A stretch of DNA of 64,000 bases from Methylocaldum sp. 14B (GTDB taxonomy: Bacteria > Pseudomonadota > Gammaproteobacteria > Methylococcales > Methylococcaceae): assembly GCF_002005105.1 (NCBI RefSeq), contig NZ_MSCV01000012.1, positions 1-64,000 on the forward strand, read 5' to 3'. The position numbers and the translations under genes were made by a program. The stretch's first letter is position 1; every line of letters begins with the position of its first letter. The notes below the pieces were generated by a model. That model searched no databases and was not told the DNA's origin. It was given only the letters and a program-made list of their open reading frames with translations. Positions 27,747-35,799 of the stretch are shown here, in pieces.

Positions 27747-28271
27747 ATGGCGCAGTTTTCCGTGAACGCTCAGCGTTTCGATCCGTACAAGAACTTCAAA
27801 TTCCGCGTGAAATGGGATGGCCGCTACGTCGCCGGCATCTCCAAGGTGGGCGCTCTCAAGCGCTCCACCGAGATGGTCGAACACCGCGAAGGCGGCGACC
27901 CTTCCACATCGCGCAAGTCTCCCGGTCGCACCAAGTTCGAGGCCATCACGCTCGAACGGGGCGTCACCCACGACACCGAATTCGAGAAATGGGCGAATAA
28001 GGTGTGGAACTTCGGCTCCGGCCTGGGCGCCGAGGTCTCGCTGAAGGATTTCCGCAAGGACATCATCATCGAGGTCTACAACGAGGCCGGGCAACTCGCG
28101 CTGGCCTACAAGGTGTTCCGCTGCTGGGTGTCCGAGTACCAGGCGCTGCCCGATCTCGACGCCAATGCCAACGCCGTGGCGATCCAGACCATCAAGCTCG
28201 AGAACGAGGGCTGGGAGCGCGATTACGACGTGACCGAGCCCGCCGAGACTAGCTTCACCGAACCGGATTGA
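27747..28271 (+). CDS. Inner tube protein (T4 gp19-like, Afp1/5-like)
   Basis: 174 residues. FDPYKNFKFRVKWDGRYVAGISKVGALKRSTE and HREGGDPSTSRKSPGRTKFEAITLERGVTHD are typical of the T4 gp19/eCIS tube fold that stacks as hexameric rings inside the sheath. One copy only; Afp has two or more. Strong GGGGAG ribosome site. Confidence 0.92.
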   Translation: MAQFSVNAQRFDPYKNFKFRVKWDGRYVAGISKVGALKRSTEMVEHREGGDPSTSRKSPGRTKFEAITLERGVTHDTEFEKWANKVWNFGSGLGAEVSLKDFRKDIIIEVYNEAGQLALAYKVFRCWVSEYQALPDLDANANAVAIQTIKLENEGWERDYDVTEPAETSFTEPD

Positions 28272-28276
28272 AGCTC

Positions 28277-28990
28277 ATGCGGGCTCCGAGCGAAGCGGAA
28301 CTCTTGGCGCTGTGGGAGCGCGGTCGAACGCGGCACCCGATCGATCGGGCGCTGTTGCTGGGCGGTTTCGCCCGTCCGGACCTTCCGTCCTCCCGCCTCC
28401 CCGATCTCCCCTTGGGTGTGATCAACACCGCGTTGCTGGGCCTACGCGAGGCCAGCTTCGGACCCCGCATCGAGGCGTACCTGGACTGCGAGCGCTGCGG
28501 CGAACGGCTGGAATTCGCGCTCGATAGCCGGCAATTGCTCGCCTGCACGGGGCAGGGCGACGGGCGTTCCGAACTGGAGGTCGCCGGTTTCCGTTTCCGC
28601 CCGCCTTCGAGCCGCGATCTCGCAGCGGTGGCGGGGGAACACGACGTGGAGACGGCGAGCCGGAAGTTTCTCGACCGCTGCCGGGTCGACGGCGGGAATA
28701 CGGCCTGGACCGAAGACGCCGATCTGCGGGCCGAAGTCGAGGCCGGGCTGGAAGCGCTGGACCCCATGGCCGACATCGCCCTGGAGCTGGCCTGCGAGGC
28801 TTGCGGACACCGGTGGGTGGCGGGCCTCGACATCGGCGCGCTGCTCTGGGAGGAAATCGAGGCCCGCGCCCGCGCACTGCTGACCGAAATCCATCTTCTA
28901 GCCCACGCCTACGGTTGGACCGAACCCGAGATTCTGGCGCTCTCGCCCGAGCGGCGCGCGATCTATCTCGAAATGGTGGACGCATCATGA
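28277..28990 (+). CDS. T4-type baseplate hub assembly chaperone-like protein
   Basis: About 237 residues. Four cysteines in two pairs (Cys71/Cys74 in CERCGERL, Cys173/Cys176 in CEACGHRW) suggest a zinc site. The C-terminus (LLTEIHLLAHAYGWTEPEILALSPERRAIYLEMV) matches the small helical domain of T4 hub chaperone-like proteins found after the tube gene in eCIS and phage loci. A TTG at 28268 overlapping the tube stop is an alternative start; ATG 28277 is used. Its stop overlaps the next start (ATGA). Confidence 0.75.
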   Translation: MRAPSEAELLALWERGRTRHPIDRALLLGGFARPDLPSSRLPDLPLGVINTALLGLREASFGPRIEAYLDCERCGERLEFALDSRQLLACTGQGDGRSELEVAGFRFRPPSSRDLAAVAGEHDVETASRKFLDRCRVDGGNTAWTEDADLRAEVEAGLEALDPMADIALELACEACGHRWVAGLDIGALLWEEIEARARALLTEIHLLAHAYGWTEPEILALSPERRAIYLEMVDAS

Positions 28991-29709
28991 GCGGATTCGT
29001 GCAGCGTCTCGTCGGGCGGGCCATGGGTCTCACGAAAAGCGTGCATTCCGCCGCGCGGCTGCCCTATGCGCCGCCGCCCGCCCTGGTCGAACCGGAGTTG
29101 CCGGAAGCAGTTCTGCCGAACTCGGTTCCCGGCGACAGCCGGTCTGCCCGCCAGGGGACCGTAGAGGACCCGGTGCGGCGGCTCGATGTTCCGGAGAACG
29201 TACCGGACAAGCCCGCTTTCGAAGCACGCGTCGCCGACCATGCGGCGGTTGTTCCGGAAGCACCGAGAGCGAGCATCGGGTCGCCGCCGTTCACAGCCGA
29301 GACGGGACAAGCGGGCTTTATGGGTGCAGAAAGCCTTGAAGAATCGTCTGCTGAATCTGTGGCAGACCTCATGCCTCGCGGGTCCCGCAGGATGATCGAG
29401 GGCGATTCTGCCGATCGCGAAGGACGAGTCAATGTCCATGGCCTGGCACACATGGTCGAGCCGCTTCTTCCTCCGCAACTGGCCATGCATTCGCAAGCAT
29501 GGAATGCGGGGAATCGGCCGCCGGATTCCTCCCGTGGCGCCGCCTCGGCAAGCGGGGCTGGGGAGGCCACCGAGGTGCACGTGACCATCGGCCGGATCGA
29601 GGTCACCGCGGTGCACGAAGCGCCTCCGTCCAAGCGCCGGACGCCGCCATCGGCCAAGCCGATGACCCTGGAAGAATACCTGGCGCGGCGGCGGGGAGAG
29701 CGCCCATGA
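28987..29709 (+). CDS. eCIS operon protein with disordered centre
   Basis: 240 residues. Both ends are ordered: an N-terminal helix (MSGFVQRLVGRAMGL) and a C-terminal beta segment VHVTIGRIEVTAVHE followed by MTLEEYLARRRGERP. The 170 residues between are rich in Pro, Ala, Glu and Ser and look disordered. The VxVxIGRIEVRA ... LSLEEYL end is a recurrent feature of small proteins encoded just before DUF4255 in eCIS loci; no function is established. ATGA overlaps on both sides show translational coupling. Confidence 0.7.
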   Translation: MSGFVQRLVGRAMGLTKSVHSAARLPYAPPPALVEPELPEAVLPNSVPGDSRSARQGTVEDPVRRLDVPENVPDKPAFEARVADHAAVVPEAPRASIGSPPFTAETGQAGFMGAESLEESSAESVADLMPRGSRRMIEGDSADREGRVNVHGLAHMVEPLLPPQLAMHSQAWNAGNRPPDSSRGAASASGAGEATEVHVTIGRIEVTAVHEAPPSKRRTPPSAKPMTLEEYLARRRGERP

Positions 29710-31007
29710 GCAGCGCGCTCGCCATCGCCGGAGTCACCGCCGTGTTGCGCGACCTGCTCAACGACGGCCTGATCAATCACAACGTGGGGGGCGTCATCGG
29801 CAGTTCGGTGTCGGTGAGCGTCGGCCCGCCCGACCGGGTGGTGCCGCCCAACGGCAACGAAGCCTCCCAGCTCAACCTGTTCCTGCACCAGGTCACGCCC
29901 AACACCGGCTGGCGCAACGAGGGACTGCCCTCGCGCGACGCCTCGGGGCGGCATCGCCTTTCCAACCCGCCCCTCGCCCTCGATCTGCACTATCTCATTT
30001 CGGCCTACAGCAGCGGCGACTTGCATGCCGAGATCCTGCTCGGCTACGCCATGCAATTCCTGCACGAAACCCCGGTGCTCGCCCGCCAGGCGATCCGCAA
30101 CGCCCTGACTCCCTCGCCGCCGCCCGGCACCCCACTGCAGCGAGCCTTGGCCGAGTCGGCCCTGGCGGACCAGATCGAGCAGATCAAGATCACCCCCGCG
30201 TACCTCAATACCGAGGAAATGTCCAAGCTCTGGACCGCGATCCAGAGCCACTACCGGCCCACCGCCGCCTACCTGGCGAGCGTGGTGTTGATCGAGGCTG
30301 CCGAGCCCGTCCGTTCGCCCCTCCCGGTGCTGTCCCGCGGTCCGATCGATCCGATCACCCAACGCGACCGCGGCGTGGTGGTGGAACCCGGCCTGGTGCC
30401 TCCGCTGCCGATGCTGGAAGCGGTCAAGCCGTCCGGCGGTCAGCCCGTGGCACAGCTGGGCGAGACCATCGATCTCGAAGGCCACCACCTGGACGGGACC
30501 GGGCGCACGGTGTTGCTCAGCAACGATCGTTTCGAGGTGGAGCAGAGCATCGCTGCCATGGGAACGGGGGGCGCCGCGCTGATTCAGTTTTCCATCCCCG
30601 CGGCGCAGGCGGCCAGCTTTCCGGTCGGGGTCTGGCGTGTCGGCGCGCGGCTGGTCCGTCCGGGTGAGACCGAGCCGCGCGAGACCAACCGGCTTGCCCT
30701 GACACTGGCTCCCGACATCACCGGCTTGCCCATGAGCGTGGCCCGCGATGGCAACGGAACCGCCAGTTTCACGCTGAATTTCCATCCCGCCCTGCGCGCC
30801 GGACAGCGAGCGGTTCTGGTGCTGGGCCAGCAGGAGTTCGCGCCGGTGGCTTACGTCCCGCCGGTTACCGCGCTCAATTTCGCGATCGAGGACGCACCGG
30901 TCGGCTCCCATTTGGCACGGCTCCGGATCGACGGGATAGACAGTCCGATCATCGACCGCGCGGCAAAACCGCCGGTGTTCCTCGACCGCCGGATTACCAT
31001 CACATGA
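29706..31007 (+). CDS. DUF4255 tail terminator/cap protein (Afp16-like)
   Basis: 433 residues. Residues about 1-195 are DUF4255 (AIAGVTAVLRDLLNDGL ... NLFLHQVTPNTGWRNEGLPSRD ... LALDLHYLISAYSSGDLHAEILLGYAMQFLHETPVL), the family of the Afp16 cap that ends tube and sheath growth. The rest adds two beta-sandwich (IPT/Ig-like) domains (GETIDLEGHHLDG; RLALTLAPDITGLP), making it longer than Afp16 itself. ATGA coupling with the genes before and after. Confidence 0.88.
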   Translation: MSSALAIAGVTAVLRDLLNDGLINHNVGGVIGSSVSVSVGPPDRVVPPNGNEASQLNLFLHQVTPNTGWRNEGLPSRDASGRHRLSNPPLALDLHYLISAYSSGDLHAEILLGYAMQFLHETPVLARQAIRNALTPSPPPGTPLQRALAESALADQIEQIKITPAYLNTEEMSKLWTAIQSHYRPTAAYLASVVLIEAAEPVRSPLPVLSRGPIDPITQRDRGVVVEPGLVPPLPMLEAVKPSGGQPVAQLGETIDLEGHHLDGTGRTVLLSNDRFEVEQSIAAMGTGGAALIQFSIPAAQAASFPVGVWRVGARLVRPGETEPRETNRLALTLAPDITGLPMSVARDGNGTASFTLNFHPALRAGQRAVLVLGQQEFAPVAYVPPVTALNFAIEDAPVGSHLARLRIDGIDSPIIDRAAKPPVFLDRRITIT

Positions 31008-32929
31008 ACGCACGGGAGTTCGAACACGACTGGACCGCCGCCAACCAGCGCCTGCTGACGGCGGAATTCGCCCGCCTGAAGGCGCGGCTCGACGGACACG
31101 GGAGCGATAATCCGGCCGCTTTGGATAATGCAAGGGCCGCGATGCCCGCGCCCGCCGCCATCGACTACCTGGCCGAGCGGTTCGAGCTGAGTCCATTCGA
31201 GCGCGACCTGCTGCTCCTCTGCGCCGGGTTGGAGATGGACAGCGAACTGGCTGCCGTTTGTGCGGCGGCTCAGGGTCAGAATTCCAGGGTCTATGTCACT
31301 TTCGGACTGGCGCTCGCCGTCCTCGAAGACGCCCACTGGAGCGCGCTCACGCCGGCCCGCCCGCTGCGCCGCTGGCGGCTGATCGAGGTGGACGAGAACG
31401 CCGGACTCAGCGCTGCCCGCCTGAAGATCGACGAGCGGGTCTTGCACTATCTCGCCGGGGTGAATTATCTCGATGTTCGCCTGCAGCCGCTGTTGCAGCC
31501 GCGTCCGCTCGCCGGGACGATGGCCGAGTCCCAGTCCTGCGTGGCCGAAGCGGTGCTGGAAGCCTTCGAAGGACGCGAATCCTTGCCCATAGTGCAGGTG
31601 GTGGGGGATGACGCCTCCGGGCGGCAGGACGTCGCGGCTCGGGTCGCCTCGGCGATGGGCTTGCAGCTTTGCGTGCTGCGGGCCGGAGACGTTCCCGCCG
31701 CCGTCCACGAATTGGATTCGCTGGCCGTGTTGTGGCAGCGGGAGGCGGTGTTGCTGGAAGCCGCGCTGCTGATCGACTGCGACCGGGAAGAAACGGCCCT
31801 CGGAGCGGCGGTTCGGCTGGCCGAGCGGCTCGGCGGCCTGGTGTTCCTCTCCGCCCCCGAACCCTTGGCCGTACACCGGGCGAACCTGCGGTTCGTCGTC
31901 AACAAACCCGACGCCAGTGAGCAAAAACGGCTGTGGGAAGCGGCCTTGGGAAATGCGGTTACTCGGCTCAACGGCGCGCTGGAGGGGGTTGCCGGCCAGT
32001 TCCGATTGGGCGCCGAGACGATTTGGAGCACCGGCACGGCCTTGCGCGCGACCTTGGCCGCGAGCTCCCATCCCGACGCAGAACTCTGGCGAGCCTGCCG
32101 GACGCTGGGCCGAACCCGGCTCGATGATTTGGCACAGCGGCTGGACTCCGCCGCCACCTGGGACGATCTGATACTGCCCGAGCCGCAAAAAGCCACGCTG
32201 CGCCAGATAGCCGCCCACGTGAGGCACCGGCTCAAGGTCTACGAGGACTGGGGCTTTTCCGGCAAAGGCGCGCGCGGGCTCGGCATTTCCGCGCTGTTCG
32301 CCGGCGAGAGCGGCACCGGCAAGACCATGGCCGCCGAAGTGCTGGCTAACGAGCTGCACCTGGACCTGTACCGCATCGACCTGTCCTCGGTGGTCAGCAA
32401 GTACATCGGCGAAACCGAGAAGAATCTCAGGCGGGTATTCGACGCCGCCGAGGACAGCGGCGCCATCCTCCTGTTCGACGAGGCCGACGCGCTGTTCGGC
32501 AAGCGCAGCGAGGTCAAGGACAGCCACGACCGTTACGCCAATATCGAGGTGAGCTATCTCCTCCAGCGCATGGAGGCCTATCGCGGCCTCGCCATCCTGA
32601 CCACCAACCAGAAGGCGGCCCTGGACACGGCCTTCCAGCGCCGGCTGCGCTTCGTCGTCCAGTTTCCCTTCCCGGACGCCGCGGAGCGCGAAGCCATCTG
32701 GCGCGGCATCTTTCCCGCCGCCACCCCGACCGAGGGGCTGGACCCCGCCAAGCTCGCCCGGCTCCACGTCGCCGGCGGCAACATCCGGAACATCGCCCTC
32801 AACGCCGCCTTTTTCGCCGCCGAAGCCGCGGAACCGGTACGCATGCCGCACCTGTTGCGCGCCGCCTACGACGAAGCCGCCAAGCGCGAGCGGCCCCTGA
32901 CGGACGTGGAAACGCGGGGGTGGGTATGA
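31004..32929 (+). CDS. eCIS AAA+ ATPase (Afp15-like)
   Basis: 641 residues. A divergent N-terminal winged-helix/degenerate region precedes a classic AAA+ module: Walker A GESGTGKT (434-441), Walker B ILLFDEADALFG with Asp492-Glu493, sensor TTNQ and arginine finger region FQRRLRF. Every eCIS locus encodes such an ATPase; the family is thought to serve assembly or cargo handling rather than sheath recycling. Start overlaps DUF4255 stop. Confidence 0.92.
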   Translation: MNAREFEHDWTAANQRLLTAEFARLKARLDGHGSDNPAALDNARAAMPAPAAIDYLAERFELSPFERDLLLLCAGLEMDSELAAVCAAAQGQNSRVYVTFGLALAVLEDAHWSALTPARPLRRWRLIEVDENAGLSAARLKIDERVLHYLAGVNYLDVRLQPLLQPRPLAGTMAESQSCVAEAVLEAFEGRESLPIVQVVGDDASGRQDVAARVASAMGLQLCVLRAGDVPAAVHELDSLAVLWQREAVLLEAALLIDCDREETALGAAVRLAERLGGLVFLSAPEPLAVHRANLRFVVNKPDASEQKRLWEAALGNAVTRLNGALEGVAGQFRLGAETIWSTGTALRATLAASSHPDAELWRACRTLGRTRLDDLAQRLDSAATWDDLILPEPQKATLRQIAAHVRHRLKVYEDWGFSGKGARGLGISALFAGESGTGKTMAAEVLANELHLDLYRIDLSSVVSKYIGETEKNLRRVFDAAEDSGAILLFDEADALFGKRSEVKDSHDRYANIEVSYLLQRMEAYRGLAILTTNQKAALDTAFQRRLRFVVQFPFPDAAEREAIWRGIFPAATPTEGLDPAKLARLHVAGGNIRNIALNAAFFAAEAAEPVRMPHLLRAAYDEAAKRERPLTDVETRGWV

Positions 32930-33180
32930 AGCGTGTCGTAGTGCATATCGATCGGCTGGTGCTGAAAGGATTTCGGCACGAGGACCGGCATGCCGTTGCC
33001 GCCGGTCTGCACGCGGAGTTAACCCGGCTGCTCGCCGATCCGGTCACGGTAGAGAGACTCGCGAACATCGGCAACGCCACGCGTGTACCTGTGGGCAATG
33101 TGCCCCTAGAGCACGGTGCAAAACCACAGTCGATCGGAACGCAAACGGCCCAGGCTATCGCACGGAGCATCAAATCATGA
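32926..33180 (+). CDS. Small eCIS protein upstream of DUF4157 cargo
   Basis: 84 residues. N-terminal VVVHIDRLVLKGFRHEDRHAVAAGLHAEL is a pattern seen in small genes found between the ATPase and DUF4157 genes of eCIS operons. The C-terminus is polar. ATG 32926 overlaps the ATPase stop; its own stop overlaps the cargo start. Possibly a cargo adaptor or chaperone (inference from position only). Confidence 0.7.
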   Translation: MKRVVVHIDRLVLKGFRHEDRHAVAAGLHAELTRLLADPVTVERLANIGNATRVPVGNVPLEHGAKPQSIGTQTAQAIARSIKS

Positions 33181-35528
33181 GGCAAGCCGCAACCTTGCAG
33201 ACTGCCCAGGCGAAGTCGCATTCGTCTAGGGGCCAGATTGGGCAGCTGCAACGCAAATGCGCCTGCGGTGGCCCGGCGAGGTTCAGTGGTGAATGCGAGG
33301 AATGCGGAAAGAAGAAGGTCCTAGGTATTCAGAGCAAGCGGGTTGTCAGTGAACCCGGCGATCCCTATGAGCGGGAGGCGGATCGGGTGGCTGAAGAGGT
33401 GATGGCAAAACCGGCGCATGGCGGTAACGATGGGATTCCACCGCGCGTTCCGCCGATGGAGGCGCGCGTGCGGCGTCCGCTGCCTCAGCGCAAGGGGCTC
33501 GAACACCCGACCGATGTTGCGCCTGGCTCGTCCATCCCTCGAAACGGCAATACCGCACCTGCATTGTCGCTGCGCGTCTTGGGCCACGGCGGCAGCGTCG
33601 CTGCGCCATGGTTTGTCCAAGACGTGCTGCGGTCGCCGGGCCGCGGGATCGAGTCGCAGGCGCGAGCCCGGTTGGAATCTTCATTCGGGTGTGACTTTTC
33701 CGCGGTGCGCGTCCACGACGACGCCGCGGCTGCCCGCTCCGCCGCTGGACTGCAGGCCCGCGCCTACGCTGTCGGCGAGCACCTCGTTTTCAATGCCGGG
33801 CAGTACGCGCCGAAGACAGGCGTAGGAATGGCGCTGCTTGCCCACGAGCTGGCGCACAGCCTCCAGCAACTCGGCTCATCGCCCGCGGCTCTGGCGAGTG
33901 CCGACGCCAGGCCTGCCGCCCAAATCCACGGGCCGATCGGCGTCGGCGTTGCCCGCGCGCCACAAGCGCCGGTCGAATCGCGCGCCGATGTGCATCAACG
34001 CGTACTTGCAACGCTGAAGAAGATCCAGGACGACGGCACACTTACGGGCCCGCGGCGTTTGGCAGCCGTTCTCGATCTGTGCGAAAGCGTGCCCACTGAG
34101 CACGCGGCGGGTCTGGCGGCCCGCCTCGAACCGGGCGCCAAGGGCGACGAATTCGCGAAATACGTGGCAAACAATTTCTCGGCCGAGCGCGCGCAGATGC
34201 TCGCAGCCTTGCACGAGAAGGCGCGTACCGATCCTACGCCGGCGGGCGGCGATGTGGCTGCCGAAGCGAAAGCCGCGAAAGAACTCGAAGCAGGCTTGGC
34301 TCAATCGACTAAGGAATTGACGGAGGGCATCGCACGGGGCCGCACTTCGCTTGCCGAGGCGGAAAAGGTGATTGCCGACGCGGCGCCTAAGCTCGATCCG
34401 GATCTTGTCGACATTGTCGAAGCGCAGGCTGAATCGATGCACGACACGTTCGAGATGATCGAAGGGCTGCTGCCCGTGCTTGCGGCGATGCCGGCAGACC
34501 AACGCGCAGTCGTCATCGGTGCCGCGACAATCGAACTGCAGATGCTGTACCGGAATGCCGAGCATCTTAAGGACATGAACAAGATCGTCGCCTGGGATGT
34601 CCCGCCTGCCGTCGAGAATGTCGATGAAGTCGAGGAGAAGCTGACCGAATACACCGATTGGCACGAGTCATGGATTGAGACCAACGCGGAAGTCGGGGGC
34701 CTCGCGTCGGATCTCGTCGGCTTGCTCGCGGGCGAGGACGAGTCGATTCAGATCGATCTCAACGTTGCCCAACACTTCATCGATTACCAGAAACGCGGCA
34801 CCGAGGAAGGGAAGGCCATGGGCGAAGTTGACAAACACGTTGATGAAATCATCGCGGAAGGCAAGAAGATCCAGGATCGCGCCGATGCTGCCGGCGTCGC
34901 GACAACAGTTGCCGAGATTTTGATGGCGTTGCGTGGTCGCCGCTTTTCGCTACGCCGGCCGCCACGTTTTCGGGGCCGGGCAGTCAAGCGCACACGGCCG
35001 ACCGCGCGCCCGCGCAAGCAACTGCGTAGAACTGCAAGTTCGAAGAAGGCATCGAAAAAGTCGTCGGCCAAGCAGGAGCGCCGCAAGAAACGTAAGGAAA
35101 AGCGCAAGGAGAAAAAAAGTGGCGCTTATCCGCTCTGTTGGCCCGTTATCCTGCGCCCGCCGATGCTTGCAGGGGTTCCGGTGACCCAGTTCATTCGCAC
35201 CCCCGGTGTCGACCGTGAACCGGATGTCGCCGACCAGCAGCGCCAGCAACTGCGTTATCGGCAAACGGTAGAGCCGGCCTTTGTGGCCGGGCGTTACCAC
35301 GTCCATCACTCGGTGCCGCTGTTTCTGGGCGGTCTGGATTCGCCGATGAACATGACGCTGATCGAGGGCCCCACTCACTTGAAAGGCCACCGCCAACTGC
35401 AACACCAACCGCAGATGCTCAAGCCGCCCGGTAAGTTGAAGCCGCTGCCGGAGAACCTTTACACACATCCTGCCGGAACACGCTATTACCTCAAGGGGTT
35501 CAAGACCGATGTCAAGCAGACCTGCTGA
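33177..35528 (+). CDS. DUF4157 eCIS cargo with C-terminal HNH-type nuclease
   Basis: 783 residues. The four-Cys leader LQRKCACGG ... GECEECGKKK (Cys28, 30, 40, 43) is followed by EPGDPYEREADRVAEEV and the DUF4157/eCIS-core domain (about 160-235) with HELAH at 223-227. The middle (about 255-590) is helical. Residues about 600-647 are strongly basic (Lys/Arg every second residue). The C-terminal domain has RYHVHHSVPLFLGG (706-719), then DSPMNMTLIEGPTHLKGH, the pattern of HNH/GHH toxin nucleases. The eCIS-core domain marks proteins linked to eCIS loading. I infer a nuclease effector; the basic stretch could bind DNA or act as a nuclear signal. No immunity gene seen. Confidence 0.85.
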   Translation: MRQAATLQTAQAKSHSSRGQIGQLQRKCACGGPARFSGECEECGKKKVLGIQSKRVVSEPGDPYEREADRVAEEVMAKPAHGGNDGIPPRVPPMEARVRRPLPQRKGLEHPTDVAPGSSIPRNGNTAPALSLRVLGHGGSVAAPWFVQDVLRSPGRGIESQARARLESSFGCDFSAVRVHDDAAAARSAAGLQARAYAVGEHLVFNAGQYAPKTGVGMALLAHELAHSLQQLGSSPAALASADARPAAQIHGPIGVGVARAPQAPVESRADVHQRVLATLKKIQDDGTLTGPRRLAAVLDLCESVPTEHAAGLAARLEPGAKGDEFAKYVANNFSAERAQMLAALHEKARTDPTPAGGDVAAEAKAAKELEAGLAQSTKELTEGIARGRTSLAEAEKVIADAAPKLDPDLVDIVEAQAESMHDTFEMIEGLLPVLAAMPADQRAVVIGAATIELQMLYRNAEHLKDMNKIVAWDVPPAVENVDEVEEKLTEYTDWHESWIETNAEVGGLASDLVGLLAGEDESIQIDLNVAQHFIDYQKRGTEEGKAMGEVDKHVDEIIAEGKKIQDRADAAGVATTVAEILMALRGRRFSLRRPPRFRGRAVKRTRPTARPRKQLRRTASSKKASKKSSAKQERRKKRKEKRKEKKSGAYPLCWPVILRPPMLAGVPVTQFIRTPGVDREPDVADQQRQQLRYRQTVEPAFVAGRYHVHHSVPLFLGGLDSPMNMTLIEGPTHLKGHRQLQHQPQMLKPPGKLKPLPENLYTHPAGTRYYLKGFKTDVKQTC

Positions 35529-35799
35529 CCTGCCCAAGGCTATTTGGTTGAAGAGCAGGGAATGACCTATTTAGTCGGCCCCGAATCGAATAGTGCCTCG
35601 GCGTCCCTGCAAGTGGCCGCGTGTATCTACCATATTGCGCTCTTCCCATCCTACAGCGGCGTTGGTGGGGTGCGAGACACAAACCCCGACACTCGACGGA
35701 GAAGGAAGTGGGGATGCTCTATATGAACGGGATCAGCGGCAGAATTGGCTTTTTGGAACAAACCGAAGATATGAGGAGCGCCGGCCGAGGTGTGAGCCG

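Noticed and set aside
29064-31196. 710-residue minus-strand open frame across the DUF4255 region
   Set aside because: Low-complexity Arg/Gly/His composition and full overlap with recognised genes.
35544-35726. Short open frame between the two DUF4157 cargos as a possible immunity gene
   Set aside because: TTG-type start, no ribosome site, no family character; eCIS effectors usually need no immunity protein.
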